From Reichenbachiella versicolor (GTDB taxonomy: Bacteria; Bacteroidota; Bacteroidia; Cytophagales; Cyclobacteriaceae): a stretch of 64,000 nucleotides of DNA. Made by a program: the position numbers and the translations under genes. Every line of letters begins with the position of its first letter. Within the stretch, counting starts at the first letter, position 1. Where the stretch lies: assembly GCF_003171675.1 (NCBI RefSeq), contig NZ_QFZQ01000002.1, forward strand, positions 62,001 through 126,000, in the 5' to 3' direction. This document shows positions 27,762-35,915 of this stretch, in pieces. The notes beneath the pieces were generated by a model that had not been told where the DNA came from, searched no databases, and was given only the letters and a program-made list of their open reading frames with translations.

Positions 27762-27782
27762 AAAGAGGCTCAAGGCCTCTTT
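27762..27782. terminator. Bidirectional terminator between ogt and mgsA
   Basis: There is a perfect 8-bp stem AAAGAGGC/GCCTCTTT with a five-base loop, flanked by A-rich sequence on the left and T-rich sequence on the right (TTTCTTATTTTTG). It can terminate ogt on the plus strand and mgsA on the minus strand, whose stop lies just beside it. Confidence 0.85.
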
Positions 27783-27783
27783 C

Positions 27784-28158
27784 TTATTTTTGTTTTCTAT
27801 TAGCGTATCCTTCTAGGAGTAATTGAGCACCGGCAGGATTAGTCGTCAATGGTATATTATGAACATCACACAATCTCATCAGCATCTGAATATCTGGCTC
27901 ATGTGGATGCTTACCTTGTGGATCTCTGAAAAAGAAAACCAAATCGATTTTCTTTTCAGCTACCAAAGTAGCTATCTGCGCATCCCCTCCCATTGGTCCA
28001 GACAAAAACTTGTGAACTGTAAGCCCCGCTTTCTCGGCATGTGAACCTGTAGTTCCTGTTGCGACGATATCTGCTTCTTTCAAAAACTCCTTGTTTTGCA
28101 ACAAGAAGGCTACCATCTCTGCTTTTTTCCCATCGTGGGCTATTACTGCTAATTTCAT
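27784..28158 (-). CDS. mgsA: Methylglyoxal synthase
   Basis: The 124-residue enzyme converts dihydroxyacetone phosphate into methylglyoxal and phosphate, a bypass that relieves sugar-phosphate stress. It is a single MGS domain: IAHDGKK at residues 6-12, the phosphate-binding IVATGTTGSH (31-40), GPMGGDAQIA with catalytic-type Asp59, FFFRDPQGKHPHEPDI with Asp79 and the family His, and NIPLTTNPAGA. The short length compared with E. coli (152) is usual in this phylum. It lies 32 bases downstream of pgi on the same strand, so glycolytic flux genes may be co-transcribed. Confidence 0.95.
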   Translation of the reverse strand: MKLAVIAHDGKKAEMVAFLLQNKEFLKEADIVATGTTGSHAEKAGLTVHKFLSGPMGGDAQIATLVAEKKIDLVFFFRDPQGKHPHEPDIQMLMRLCDVHNIPLTTNPAGAQLLLEGYANRKQK

Positions 28159-28190
28159 ATACTATTCGTTTACCAATACAATGTAATGGA

Positions 28191-29840
28191 TTATTTCCAC
28201 GCTTTGTACTGATTGATCAATCCATTGGTAGATGCATCGTGAGAAGTCACATCATCAGTCCCTTCTAGCTCTGGCAAAATCTGACCTGCTAGCTGCTTTC
28301 CTAACTCTACTCCCCATTGATCAAAACTGAATACATTCCATATGATACCTTGAACGAAAATTTTGTGTTCGTACATCGCTATCAAAGCACCTAAGTTGAA
28401 TGGTGTTATTTTTTTGATTAATAATGAGTTCGTAGGCTGATTTCCTTCAAACACTTTAAATGGTAGAATAGCATTAATATCTTCTTCTTCCATTCCTGTC
28501 TTCAATAGTTCATTGATGACCGTATCTTCTACTTTTCCTTTCATCAATGCCTCTGTCTGAGCAAAGAAATTAGCTAGAAGCTTAGGGTGATGATCACCTA
28601 CTGGGTTCAAGCTCTGTGCTGGAGCTATGAAGTCTGAAGAAATCAATTTTGTCCCTTGGTGAATCAACTGATAGAAAGCATGCTGTCCATTAGTCCCTGG
28701 CTCTCCCCAGATCACTTGACCTGTTTGGATCGCTACCGGATTACCGTTTCTGTCAATAAACTTACCATTTGACTCCATGTCTCCTTGCTGTAGGTAACTT
28801 GCAAATCGGTGAAGGTATTGATCATAAGGAAGTACGGCATGTGACTCAGCTCCAAAGAAGTTGTTGTACCATACTCCTAGCATCGCTAGAATCACCGGCA
28901 GGTTATCTTTAAACTCAGTATTTCTGAAGTGAAGATCCATCTCTTCTGCTCCTTTCAACAATTCTTTGAAGTTGTCAAACCCAATAGCCAAAGCTATAGA
29001 TGTACCGATAGACGACCACAATGAATATCTTCCTCCTACCCAATCCCAGAACTCGAACATGTTGGCTGTATCGATCCCGAAATCACTTACTTTTTCTTTG
29101 TTGGTAGATAGTGCGATGAAGTGCTTGGCTATTGCCGATTCATCTTTAGCTGCCTCTAGGAACCATGATTTCGCTGAGTTAGCATTGGTCATCGTCTCTT
29201 GAGTAGTGAATGTTTTAGAAGCTACTATGAAAAGCGTCTCTTCTGGGTTCACTTTCTGAAGTACTTGGTGAATGTGTGATCCATCTACGTTAGATACGAA
29301 GTGAATATCTACTCCTTCTTTTTGATATGGCTTCAATGCTTCAGTAACCATATATGGTCCTAAATCAGATCCTCCGATACCAATATTGATTACTGTCGAA
29401 AGCTTCTTACCTGTATACCCTAATAGCTCTCCTCCGTGAAACTTAGTACAAAAAGCTTCAATCTTGTCAAGCTGCTCTTTGACCAATGGTCTTACATCCT
29501 GACCATCTACTTCTAGAGGTTCAGTACTTGTGCTTCTCAAAGCAGTATGAAGAACGGCTCTATTTTCAGTTTCGTTGATCTTCTCTCCTGTAAACATCGC
29601 TTCGATGGCTTCTTTCAACTCGCACTCTTCTGCAAGCTGGATCAACAAAGACTTAGTTTTGTCAGAGATAATATTTTTAGAGTAGTCGAGTAAAAACTCT
29701 TTCCAAACTATTGAGAACTTACTGTATCGATCTGCGTCCTTTTCGAACATATCGATCATTGGTTCTTTTGAGATCGCTTCGTAGTGTTTCTCTAGTTCTG
29801 GCCAGGCTTTAGTTTGAGAGGGGTCAATTTTAGGAATCAT
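28191..29840 (-). CDS. pgi: Glucose-6-phosphate isomerase
   Basis: This is a 549-residue cytoplasmic enzyme interconverting glucose-6-phosphate and fructose-6-phosphate. It has the two SIS domains with the usual signatures: [41 protein letters not shown], the [19 protein letters not shown] catalytic Glu/His loop and the C-terminal [13 protein letters not shown] with the catalytic Lys. The length equals that of the E. coli type. The start ATG at 29840 has no competing upstream start. It is followed closely by mgsA. Confidence 0.97.
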   Translation of the reverse strand: MIPKIDPSQTKAWPELEKHYEAISKEPMIDMFEKDADRYSKFSIVWKEFLLDYSKNIISDKTKSLLIQLAEECELKEAIEAMFTGEKINETENRAVLHTALRSTSTEPLEVDGQDVRPLVKEQLDKIEAFCTKFHGGELLGYTGKKLSTVINIGIGGSDLGPYMVTEALKPYQKEGVDIHFVSNVDGSHIHQVLQKVNPEETLFIVASKTFTTQETMTNANSAKSWFLEAAKDESAIAKHFIALSTNKEKVSDFGIDTANMFEFWDWVGGRYSLWSSIGTSIALAIGFDNFKELLKGAEEMDLHFRNTEFKDNLPVILAMLGVWYNNFFGAESHAVLPYDQYLHRFASYLQQGDMESNGKFIDRNGNPVAIQTGQVIWGEPGTNGQHAFYQLIHQGTKLISSDFIAPAQSLNPVGDHHPKLLANFFAQTEALMKGKVEDTVINELLKTGMEEEDINAILPFKVFEGNQPTNSLLIKKITPFNLGALIAMYEHKIFVQGIIWNVFSFDQWGVELGKQLAGQILPELEGTDDVTSHDASTNGLINQYKAWK

Positions 29841-30533
29841 CGTGATTGTAATTCGTAATTAAGGATTTTAGCTCATATCCATAGGACTTCTATGCCATGA
29901 GCGCGCTAAATTATCGAAGAATATCTAGAATAAACATAGCTCATGAATTATCTATTCTTTATTCCTGAATGAGGGAAATCATAATTTGAGATCAAATTAT
30001 AGATCCACTACTTATACATCTTAACGTGAGGAAATATCTATGAGCGATTAGAGTAGCCTTTTGGCAAGTAATACTGATCTAGAGTTGTCGTCTTCGCGAT
30101 GTGTGAAACTCTTGGTTCAATTACTTTTCAGGTCGTCTTCGCGAGGCACGAAGCGATCTGTTTGGGTGAGGTATTGCTTCGCTTTGACAGATTATTACTT
30201 CATAATGACGATGATTTTTGAGAAGCAATCACTTCTTTTTTTGTCATCTTGACAAGAAGGAGAATCTATGAGCGGATATAGTAGCCTTATGGAATAGTAC
30301 AGATTCTTACTATCGTAGAAGGACTTAAGAATAATGAATTGCTGTGCGTCCCTTAATTCGAAAGTTTTTCCCTTCAAGTCACTTCCGACGCTATCGCTAA
30401 CCCCATACCACAGAGTAATGAACAGGTAAGTTTACACCTGAATAAATGGGATAAACCCATATAGACACAACCTCACCACCTTTTGGGCAGTGATGATTGC
30501 ATAATTTGAATCAAGTCCACTCTATAAAGTCTC
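29841..30533. repeat. Intergenic region with REP-like and other short dispersed repeats
   Basis: No gene was seen in these 693 bases; the reading frames present are repeat-derived. Two copies of a unit with ATCTATGAGCG...TAGTAGCC or GAGTAGCC character lie at 30036-30060 and 30264-30289. A GTCGTCTTCGCGA unit occurs at about 30087 and 30132. The second is followed by GGCACGAAGCGATCTG and, further right, its inverted partner (CAGATTATTACTTCAT) at about 30188-30203. Related units are at 35275-35390 and 35617-35740. Confidence 0.7.
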
Positions 30534-31676
30534 ATGCAAAAATCTTACTTACACAATCTCACTTCTCTCAGAGGAATAGCAGCCATATTAGTAGCTACAC
30601 TTCATTTTCACTTCTTCCTTGGAGGAATTCTACCTGCAAAAAATTCAGCTATCGTAGATAAGTTCTATCTAATGGTAGACTTGTTCTTTATCTTAAGTGG
30701 ATTTATCATGTGTTACGTCTACGAGGATAAGTTCAAAGAAGAAGTATTGAACAGAGACTACAAAAGATTCTTGACAGCTAGACTAGCACGTATATACCCT
30801 TTGCACCTACTTTCCTTGACTGGAGAGTTGTTAATCTTTGTATTTCTTACCTTCTCAGGTCTTTTTCAAACCTTACACCCTACAGCTAAACATCTTTATC
30901 GATTAGAAACTATTCCTATTCAACTCACATTCCTACAAACAATCGGTATATACAATTTTGATACTTGGAATGCACCCGCTTGGAGTTTAAGTGCTGAATG
31001 GTGGGCTTATGTCTTATTTCCTTTTATGTTTCTTTTAACAACCAAACTTGGGTATCAAAAATGGTTTCTAGCAGCTGGTATTGCTATAGCCGGTTGGGTA
31101 ACAATAGAATTCGTTTTAGCACCAATGGAACCGTTTATGAATAAGCCTCCCAATCCAGCACACAAAACTTTGGATGTGAATTGGCACTATGGCACATTAA
31201 GAGGAATCGTAGGTTTTATTGGTGGAATGTCTTTGTGGCAGTTATTCAGGTTATCAAAACTCAAAAGCTGGTTTGGTAATGGTTGGGCTCTACTAATCAT
31301 TGCTTTGGGGTGTGCCCTATCTATGCATTTCAAGTGGTATGATTCTCTGACAGTAGTATTAATAGGCTTACTTATTTTGTCATCAGCCTATGGCAGTCAG
31401 TCGATCGATAAGTTTTATTCTTTTGGAGCATTAGTAAAATTAGGGAAGTGGTCCTTTTCTATTTACATGTGGCATATGATCTTAATTCATCTAGTCAAGC
31501 TTTATTTCCACATAGAAAAAGGAACACCAGTCTGGAGGCCTTTGCAAAGTGACAATTATTATAAGGCCAACATCATGTTGTTGACATTTCTATTAATAAC
31601 GAGTTTGATTGGTTACTTATCTTACAAATTTATTGAAGTCCCAACCCGGCAGTGGATTAGAAGAAAATGGTCTTAA
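30534..31676 (+). CDS. Acyltransferase 3 family membrane protein (OafA/YrhL-like)
   Basis: The 380-residue protein has about ten membrane helices and the start LTSLRGIAAILVATLHFHF, typical of the family, including the catalytic-type His. VDLFFILSGFIMCYVY, WNAPAWSLSAEWWAYVLFP and the closing KFIEVPTRQWIRRK are the other standard landmarks. Such enzymes O-acylate (often O-acetylate) extracytoplasmic sugars, peptidoglycan or secondary metabolites, using a cytoplasmic acyl donor. No glycan synthesis genes are adjacent, so the acceptor is unknown. The gene stands alone after a repeat-rich intergenic region. Confidence 0.9.
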   Translation: MQKSYLHNLTSLRGIAAILVATLHFHFFLGGILPAKNSAIVDKFYLMVDLFFILSGFIMCYVYEDKFKEEVLNRDYKRFLTARLARIYPLHLLSLTGELLIFVFLTFSGLFQTLHPTAKHLYRLETIPIQLTFLQTIGIYNFDTWNAPAWSLSAEWWAYVLFPFMFLLTTKLGYQKWFLAAGIAIAGWVTIEFVLAPMEPFMNKPPNPAHKTLDVNWHYGTLRGIVGFIGGMSLWQLFRLSKLKSWFGNGWALLIIALGCALSMHFKWYDSLTVVLIGLLILSSAYGSQSIDKFYSFGALVKLGKWSFSIYMWHMILIHLVKLYFHIEKGTPVWRPLQSDNYYKANIMLLTFLLITSLIGYLSYKFIEVPTRQWIRRKWS

Positions 31677-31759
31677 AAAATCTTAAGCCTTTAGGAATAA
31701 TCTACGGATCGAAAAGAATAGTACTGGTATAATTCAGCGAGATACTATATCAGTCAAAT

Positions 31760-31780
31760 AAACCTATTAATGATAGGTTT
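31760..31780. terminator. Hairpin between convergent genes
   Basis: There is a perfect 8-bp stem AAACCTAT/ATAGGTTT with a five-base loop, between the acyltransferase gene and the minus-strand gene ending at 31832. U-rich flanks are modest (better on the minus strand), so it is a likely but unproven shared terminator. Confidence 0.5.
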
Positions 31781-31831
31781 GTTGAAATAGTCACACGTTA
31801 CGCTATCGCTAAACGCGCGCCATTTTGAGCT

Positions 31832-32359
31832 TTAGCCTTTTTGATGATCCTCTGTATATCCCCAAGTGATTTCAGATTTCCACTTGCCATTCCTTATGAA
31901 GCTTTTTATAATTTGCTCACCGTCATAAGGTGTCCAATAGTGGGTTTCATTAAACTGTTCGTAGTTTGAATAAAGTTCAGAGGAATGCTTTATTAATCTA
32001 TTGATTACCAACCCAGTACGATCTAAGTTAATTTCTGGTTCGTTGATAAGATCATTGAATTCAACAAAATCGTCTACTTCTACTCCGACTAAAGCAAACC
32101 TGAAATCAGGAGCAGATTTCAGTATATCATACAATTTTAAACCTAGTTCAGACATTTCAATACATTGTTCCTTTGTATCAATTCCAGTTGTTGATGTCCC
32201 ATTTGGAGTTATTGCACACCCATCTGTTGCTGTGAAAGATTGTAATTGATATTCTTTTCCATTCCAATTAATTGATCCATGATTCAAAAAACACTGTTCA
32301 ATCACTCTTGTCTGTTCAAGGTTTCCTGTCTCTATATATATGGAGAAAATTAGTGCCAT
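31832..32359 (-). CDS. Hypothetical protein
   Basis: This 175-residue soluble protein is not recognised. It is acidic and looks alpha/beta, with motifs such as IYIETGNLEQTRVIEQCF near the N-terminus and DFRFALVGVEVDDFVEF in the middle, and a Trp-rich C-terminal part (HYWTPYDG, KWKSEITWGY). There is no signal peptide or membrane segment. The start ATG at 32359 is clean. The small size, acidity and isolated position in an accessory zone would fit an immunity-type or orphan protein, but nothing in the sequence proves this. Confidence 0.6.
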   Translation of the reverse strand: MALIFSIYIETGNLEQTRVIEQCFLNHGSINWNGKEYQLQSFTATDGCAITPNGTSTTGIDTKEQCIEMSELGLKLYDILKSAPDFRFALVGVEVDDFVEFNDLINEPEINLDRTGLVINRLIKHSSELYSNYEQFNETHYWTPYDGEQIIKSFIRNGKWKSEITWGYTEDHQKG

Positions 32360-32431
32360 TAGAAAGCATTTAATGCTAGTCCTTTATAGCGAATTATTAA
32401 TAGTGTAAGCATGACTTTCTTTATAAGAGGA

Positions 32432-32878
32432 CTATATGTTTAGTCTATAAACCTTTTCTAGCTCATTAAAGAGCTCATTTATATTTAAAATGAAGTTACT
32501 CTTTAATGTAATTATTTCCTTGATATCGTTGTTTAATGAGGTTATATAAACATGATCAAATCGTTGTTCTCCTATATGAAGAGCGCGTTCTAATAGACTA
32601 TTCTTTTCCTTAAACTCGACGTACTGTACATGGTTTAAATCTACCGTTTGATTTCTTTTAAACAAGCTATAGTATTTGATTCGTAATTCTGTACCTGAAA
32701 TATGAATCCAATACATGTTTCGGTTTATCATGGAGGCTAATATGAACATTATGAATCCATAAAATAGAGATGGAAGAAACTCTAACCCTTTAAAGTCAAG
32801 ATAAATAACGAATAGTACAGGTATCAACAATATGGTATTTACTAATATTGACGTTCTGCTATTAAACTTTTTTATCAT
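32432..32878 (-). CDS. Small membrane protein with a possible PH-like domain
   Basis: The 148 residues start with two adjacent membrane helices (TSILVNTILLIPVLFVIYL and LPSLFYGFIMFILASMI). A cytoplasmic-looking beta-rich part follows: WIHISGTELRIKYYSLFKRNQTVDLNHVQYVEFKEK, cited for its position (about 56-91), then DHVYITSLNNDIKEIITL. Two helices followed by this strand pattern resemble bacterial PH-like membrane proteins, but I cannot confirm the family. It has no operon partner. Confidence 0.6.
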   Translation of the reverse strand: MIKKFNSRTSILVNTILLIPVLFVIYLDFKGLEFLPSLFYGFIMFILASMINRNMYWIHISGTELRIKYYSLFKRNQTVDLNHVQYVEFKEKNSLLERALHIGEQRFDHVYITSLNNDIKEIITLKSNFILNINELFNELEKVYRLNI

Positions 32879-32995
32879 GTTTTGTATATCGATCAGCTAA
32901 GGTGACTGCGTTTATCGCTTTTGAGTAGAAATAAACTATCTGTTACTTCTTTAAAGATCTTCCAAACAGTCACCTTATTATCTGTTATATTCTTG

Positions 32996-33826
32996 TTAAT
33001 TATTCTTAAGCTGAAGTATTTCATGTTCAGCTTTCTCTAGTCGTTCTAAAAGTTCAATTTGATACAGAGTTAGTTCTTCGATCTTCTTCAAAAGCCTCAT
33101 GTTCATATCTCCAATATCAATCCCATTTTCACTGATTTCAGAAGCTGAAGGAATTTCTGGAAGATGTTTATTCTTTTTAATGTATTTTTTTGTCTCACTA
33201 AGAGTTCGGAGCTCATAATCTTGTTCGAATACGTAATCTGGCACACTTATATCTGACAGAACTTTTATTTCAGTTGCTCTTATTTGACCTTCCACAGAAA
33301 GCTTGGATTGAGGATTTGTTGTACCAATACCAATATTACCGCTTGCATTAATGTAAAGTCTTGTATTAGGGTGGCTTCTATCGTTTGAGCCTGTCTGCAA
33401 AGCAATACTATGACCATGAAATAGTGTCAATCTTTTATATTGTCCATCGTCACCAGTTATCCCTCCTGCAAAACCTAATTTTTCGGGAAACAGAATCTTA
33501 TTATATTCAGAATCAAATTGGAAATTACCGACGACATGTAGTTTTTCAGAAGGCCGGGTGGTTCCAAGTCCAATGTTACCACTTGCATTAATGTAAAGTC
33601 TTGTATTAGGGTGGCTTCTATCGTTTGAGCCTGTCTGCAAAGCAATACTATGACCATGAAACAATGTTAACCTTTTATATTGCCCGTCATCACCGGTTAT
33701 CCCTCCTCCATATCCAAGATTGATTGGCCATAATAATTTATTGTATTCACTGGTAAAAACCTTGTCTTGACCAAAAGTCTGAGTAATAATACTGATGAAA
33801 ATTGCTGCTAAAAATATCTTTTTCAT
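32996..33826 (-). CDS. Secreted tail-fibre-like protein with a tandem internal repeat and coiled-coil C-terminus
   Basis: The 276-residue protein has a signal peptide (MKKIFLAAIFISIITQTFG). Two tandem 80-residue repeats follow (about 26-105 and 106-185), each reading SEYNK-LGF/LGYxGGITGDDGQYKR, then LTLFHGHSIALQTGSNDRS and LYINASGNIG-GTT. The C-terminal part (PDYVFEQDYELRTLSE, HLPEIPSASEI, NMRLLKKIEELTLYQIELLE) is a pattern I know from many secreted Bacteroidota fibre-like proteins, where it ends in a trimer-type coiled coil. A structural surface fibre is the best guess. At DNA level the two repeats share an 80-bp identical run (33342-33421 and 33582-33661). Confidence 0.75.
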   Translation of the reverse strand: MKKIFLAAIFISIITQTFGQDKVFTSEYNKLLWPINLGYGGGITGDDGQYKRLTLFHGHSIALQTGSNDRSHPNTRLYINASGNIGLGTTRPSEKLHVVGNFQFDSEYNKILFPEKLGFAGGITGDDGQYKRLTLFHGHSIALQTGSNDRSHPNTRLYINASGNIGIGTTNPQSKLSVEGQIRATEIKVLSDISVPDYVFEQDYELRTLSETKKYIKKNKHLPEIPSASEISENGIDIGDMNMRLLKKIEELTLYQIELLERLEKAEHEILQLKNN

Positions 33827-34300
33827 TTTGTTGAATTATGAATTTGGGAGAAACTGAACATAACATTTTAGTAACATAGTGTGAGTTATACGCACTATTT
33901 TTTTTGCAAATCTAAGGGATTTTTGATCTGTAAGGAACTCGAATTAACTGCGTGGGTATAAATTTCGGTAGTTCGATTCGAACTGTGTCCCAATAAAATT
34001 GGGTACAAAGTAAATCCGTTCCCGATTCCCTACTGGAATAAGCATGAAACTCTTATCCTAGTCACTAATCTAGTCGATCTCCAAACAACCATATCCAACC
34101 AAATAATCAACTGTACTCATACACTGAATCTCGCGGCGCCATTGGAAATAGGTGAGCTAATTTGTCGGATGCCCCCCATTGAACCGACTGACTTACATCA
34201 CTTGCACTGACCGAGTAGAATGGCACTATTTACAGAATGCCGATTGGTAGATAGAGTTCACGATTAGATCGATCCACTCTAGCTAAACATAAGCTATCAT
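33827..34300. other. Intergenic region, no gene found
   Basis: No coding frame, tRNA or known repeat was recognised in these 474 bases. The only structure noticed is a 15-base dyad AGTTCGATTCGAACT at 33970-33984. It looks like a tRNA T-arm in part, but no acceptor, D or anticodon arm can be drawn around it. Confidence 0.5.
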
Positions 34301-34753
34301 CTATATGTTAGATGACTTTTTTACATTTCTCTGTTTGTTGCACCAGTTGATTATATTAAAAGATACTTCCCACAATACCATTGATGACCAAACACTAAAA
34401 ATAAAATAGTGCAATAACCTTCGGTCAGAACTATAACTGTTAAAGTTAAGATGAGTTTTAACCGATTCGTTCACATCTATTTTTAGCAATAACAATACAA
34501 TCCATAAGAGTAAAACGATTGAAATGTTTACGTATTGAATTGTTTTCTTAGGTTTTAATATGGCCAATCCAATATCAATGGGATATTTTAAAATTACAAT
34601 GACTAATAAAGCACTTGTCGAAAAAAGAAGTAGACGATTCCCGGTTGGTTCAATTAGATCAATTAATAGAATGCTTACAAGGACAGACGCTATATATTTT
34701 AATATGGCCTTGATGTATATTCTAAATCTGTTTGATAGAGTTAAAGTGCTCAT
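34301..34753 (-). CDS. Small multi-pass membrane protein of unknown function
   Basis: From the ATG at 34753 the protein has 150 residues; a GTG 36 bases upstream is the alternative start. About four membrane helices are visible: ILKYIASVLVSILLIDLI, LLLFSTSALLVIVILKYP, VNISIVLLLWIVLLLLKI and YFIFSVWSSMVLWEVSFNII. There is no recognised motif and no partner. It lies in the low-conservation zone between the fibre-like gene and a motif-array region, so it may be strain-specific. Confidence 0.55.
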   Translation of the reverse strand: MSTLTLSNRFRIYIKAILKYIASVLVSILLIDLIEPTGNRLLLFSTSALLVIVILKYPIDIGLAILKPKKTIQYVNISIVLLLWIVLLLLKIDVNESVKTHLNFNSYSSDRRLLHYFIFSVWSSMVLWEVSFNIINWCNKQRNVKKSSNI

Positions 34754-35915
34754 TGGTCTATAACGTAGAGAATAGATAAAATATGCCACTTATTCACAAT
34801 ATATCAATTTTAAAACTATTTACTAATTCCCTTGAAAATAGGCTATCAAAAACAACAGCTCTCAAAAGAAATATGAATTTCGTCGAGCAAATACTAGCCC
34901 GTCCTGTTCAAAAAAATATGCTTAAAAGAGATTCTAAAAAAAATATGCGAGGTGAACGGTAAAAGAATTAACGCGAAAAGTTTTCTAAAAAAAATATGCG
35001 TGACTTAAAAATAAACTATGCATATATGCGTAACCACCTTGTGCATAAAAATATGCGCAACCACTCTACGCATAAAAATATGCACGACCCCTTTACGCAT
35101 ATATGCGTGGTAGTCTACTGACAATATGCGTAAGTAAAAAAAATCAATCATGCATAATTTTTTGCTGACGAAAAAAATATGCACAGTCGAAGAAACATTT
35201 CACGCATAATCCAATTCTGTATTAGTTCTAGTTTTTGTGATTCAATTGGAAGTTTAAAACAACTGCTAATCAAATCGTCTTCGCGAGCGCAGCGTGGCGA
35301 TCTATTCAGGTGAGGTATTGTATCGCTTTAGCAGATTACTTCGTCATACCTCCTCGCAATAGACGTTGTCTTTATAAGTTCAAGTATAGAAAGATCTATA
35401 GACCAATAGACTCCTACTCGCTACAGAATAAAAATACAACCACCGCAACATTCGTCATCCCAAAAAACAATGATGCGAAAGCAAGAATTGGTTATTTGGG
35501 ATCTCTCAGTTAATGTACAAATAGCCAATCACCATAACGGACAGATAGATCCCTGATAGCTTTTCTTCACTCTCGTCAGAAAACCTTCTGGGATGACGAT
35601 TATTCGTGCTCAGTGGTGACAGATTACTTCGTCGTGCCTCCTCGCAATAGACGTTGTTTTTAAGTTCAAGTATAGTAAAATACCCTTCAATGAATAATAG
35701 TCTTCGCGAGCGGAGTGCAGCGATCTATTCAGATGAGGAGTACTTCTACCGTTTAAAAAATAGACCTAAAACATTGAGATTAAATGTTAAATACATTTTG
35801 ACCTAGTCAGATGAAACCAATGGACTATCAAGACGTGATTAAAATATCTTGAAAGATTGGTGGGTTACGAATGTATTCGCTAATTATACCGCTTGAATTA
35901 TCAATTAATAAATAC
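34754..35915. repeat. Long intergenic region with an ATATGC motif array and REP-like elements
   Basis: No real gene was found in 1162 bases. From about 34911 to 35208 there are about ten copies of A-run-ATATGC(G/A), at 34916, 34943, 34994, 35024, 35051, 35078, 35101, 35124 and 35177, with inverted GCATA half-sites. Two identical GCATAAAAATATGC palindromes lie 27 bp apart (35043-35056 and 35070-35083), and ACGCATATATGCGT (35095-35108) is perfect. Further right are REP-like units: TCGTCTTCGCGAGCG...GCGATCTATTCAG at 35275-35390 and again around 35700, CAGATTACTTCGTC(A/G)T...CCTCCTCGCAATAGACG at 35332-35366 and 35618-35653, and a CGTCATCCC...GGGATGACG pair at about 35453-35600. Confidence 0.75.

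Noticed and set aside
30061-30377. Short reading frames between pgi and the acyltransferase gene
   Set aside because: They fall in REP-like repeats, contain repeat words in both orientations and encode no recognisable protein.
32996-33826. Prophage tail-fibre gene
   Set aside because: It has a signal peptide and a C-terminal pattern common in chromosomal secreted proteins of this phylum, and no phage gene lies near it.
33970-33984. tRNA gene or fragment (T-arm-like GTTCGATTC)
   Set aside because: No acceptor stem, D-arm or anticodon arm can be formed around it. It is only a small dyad.
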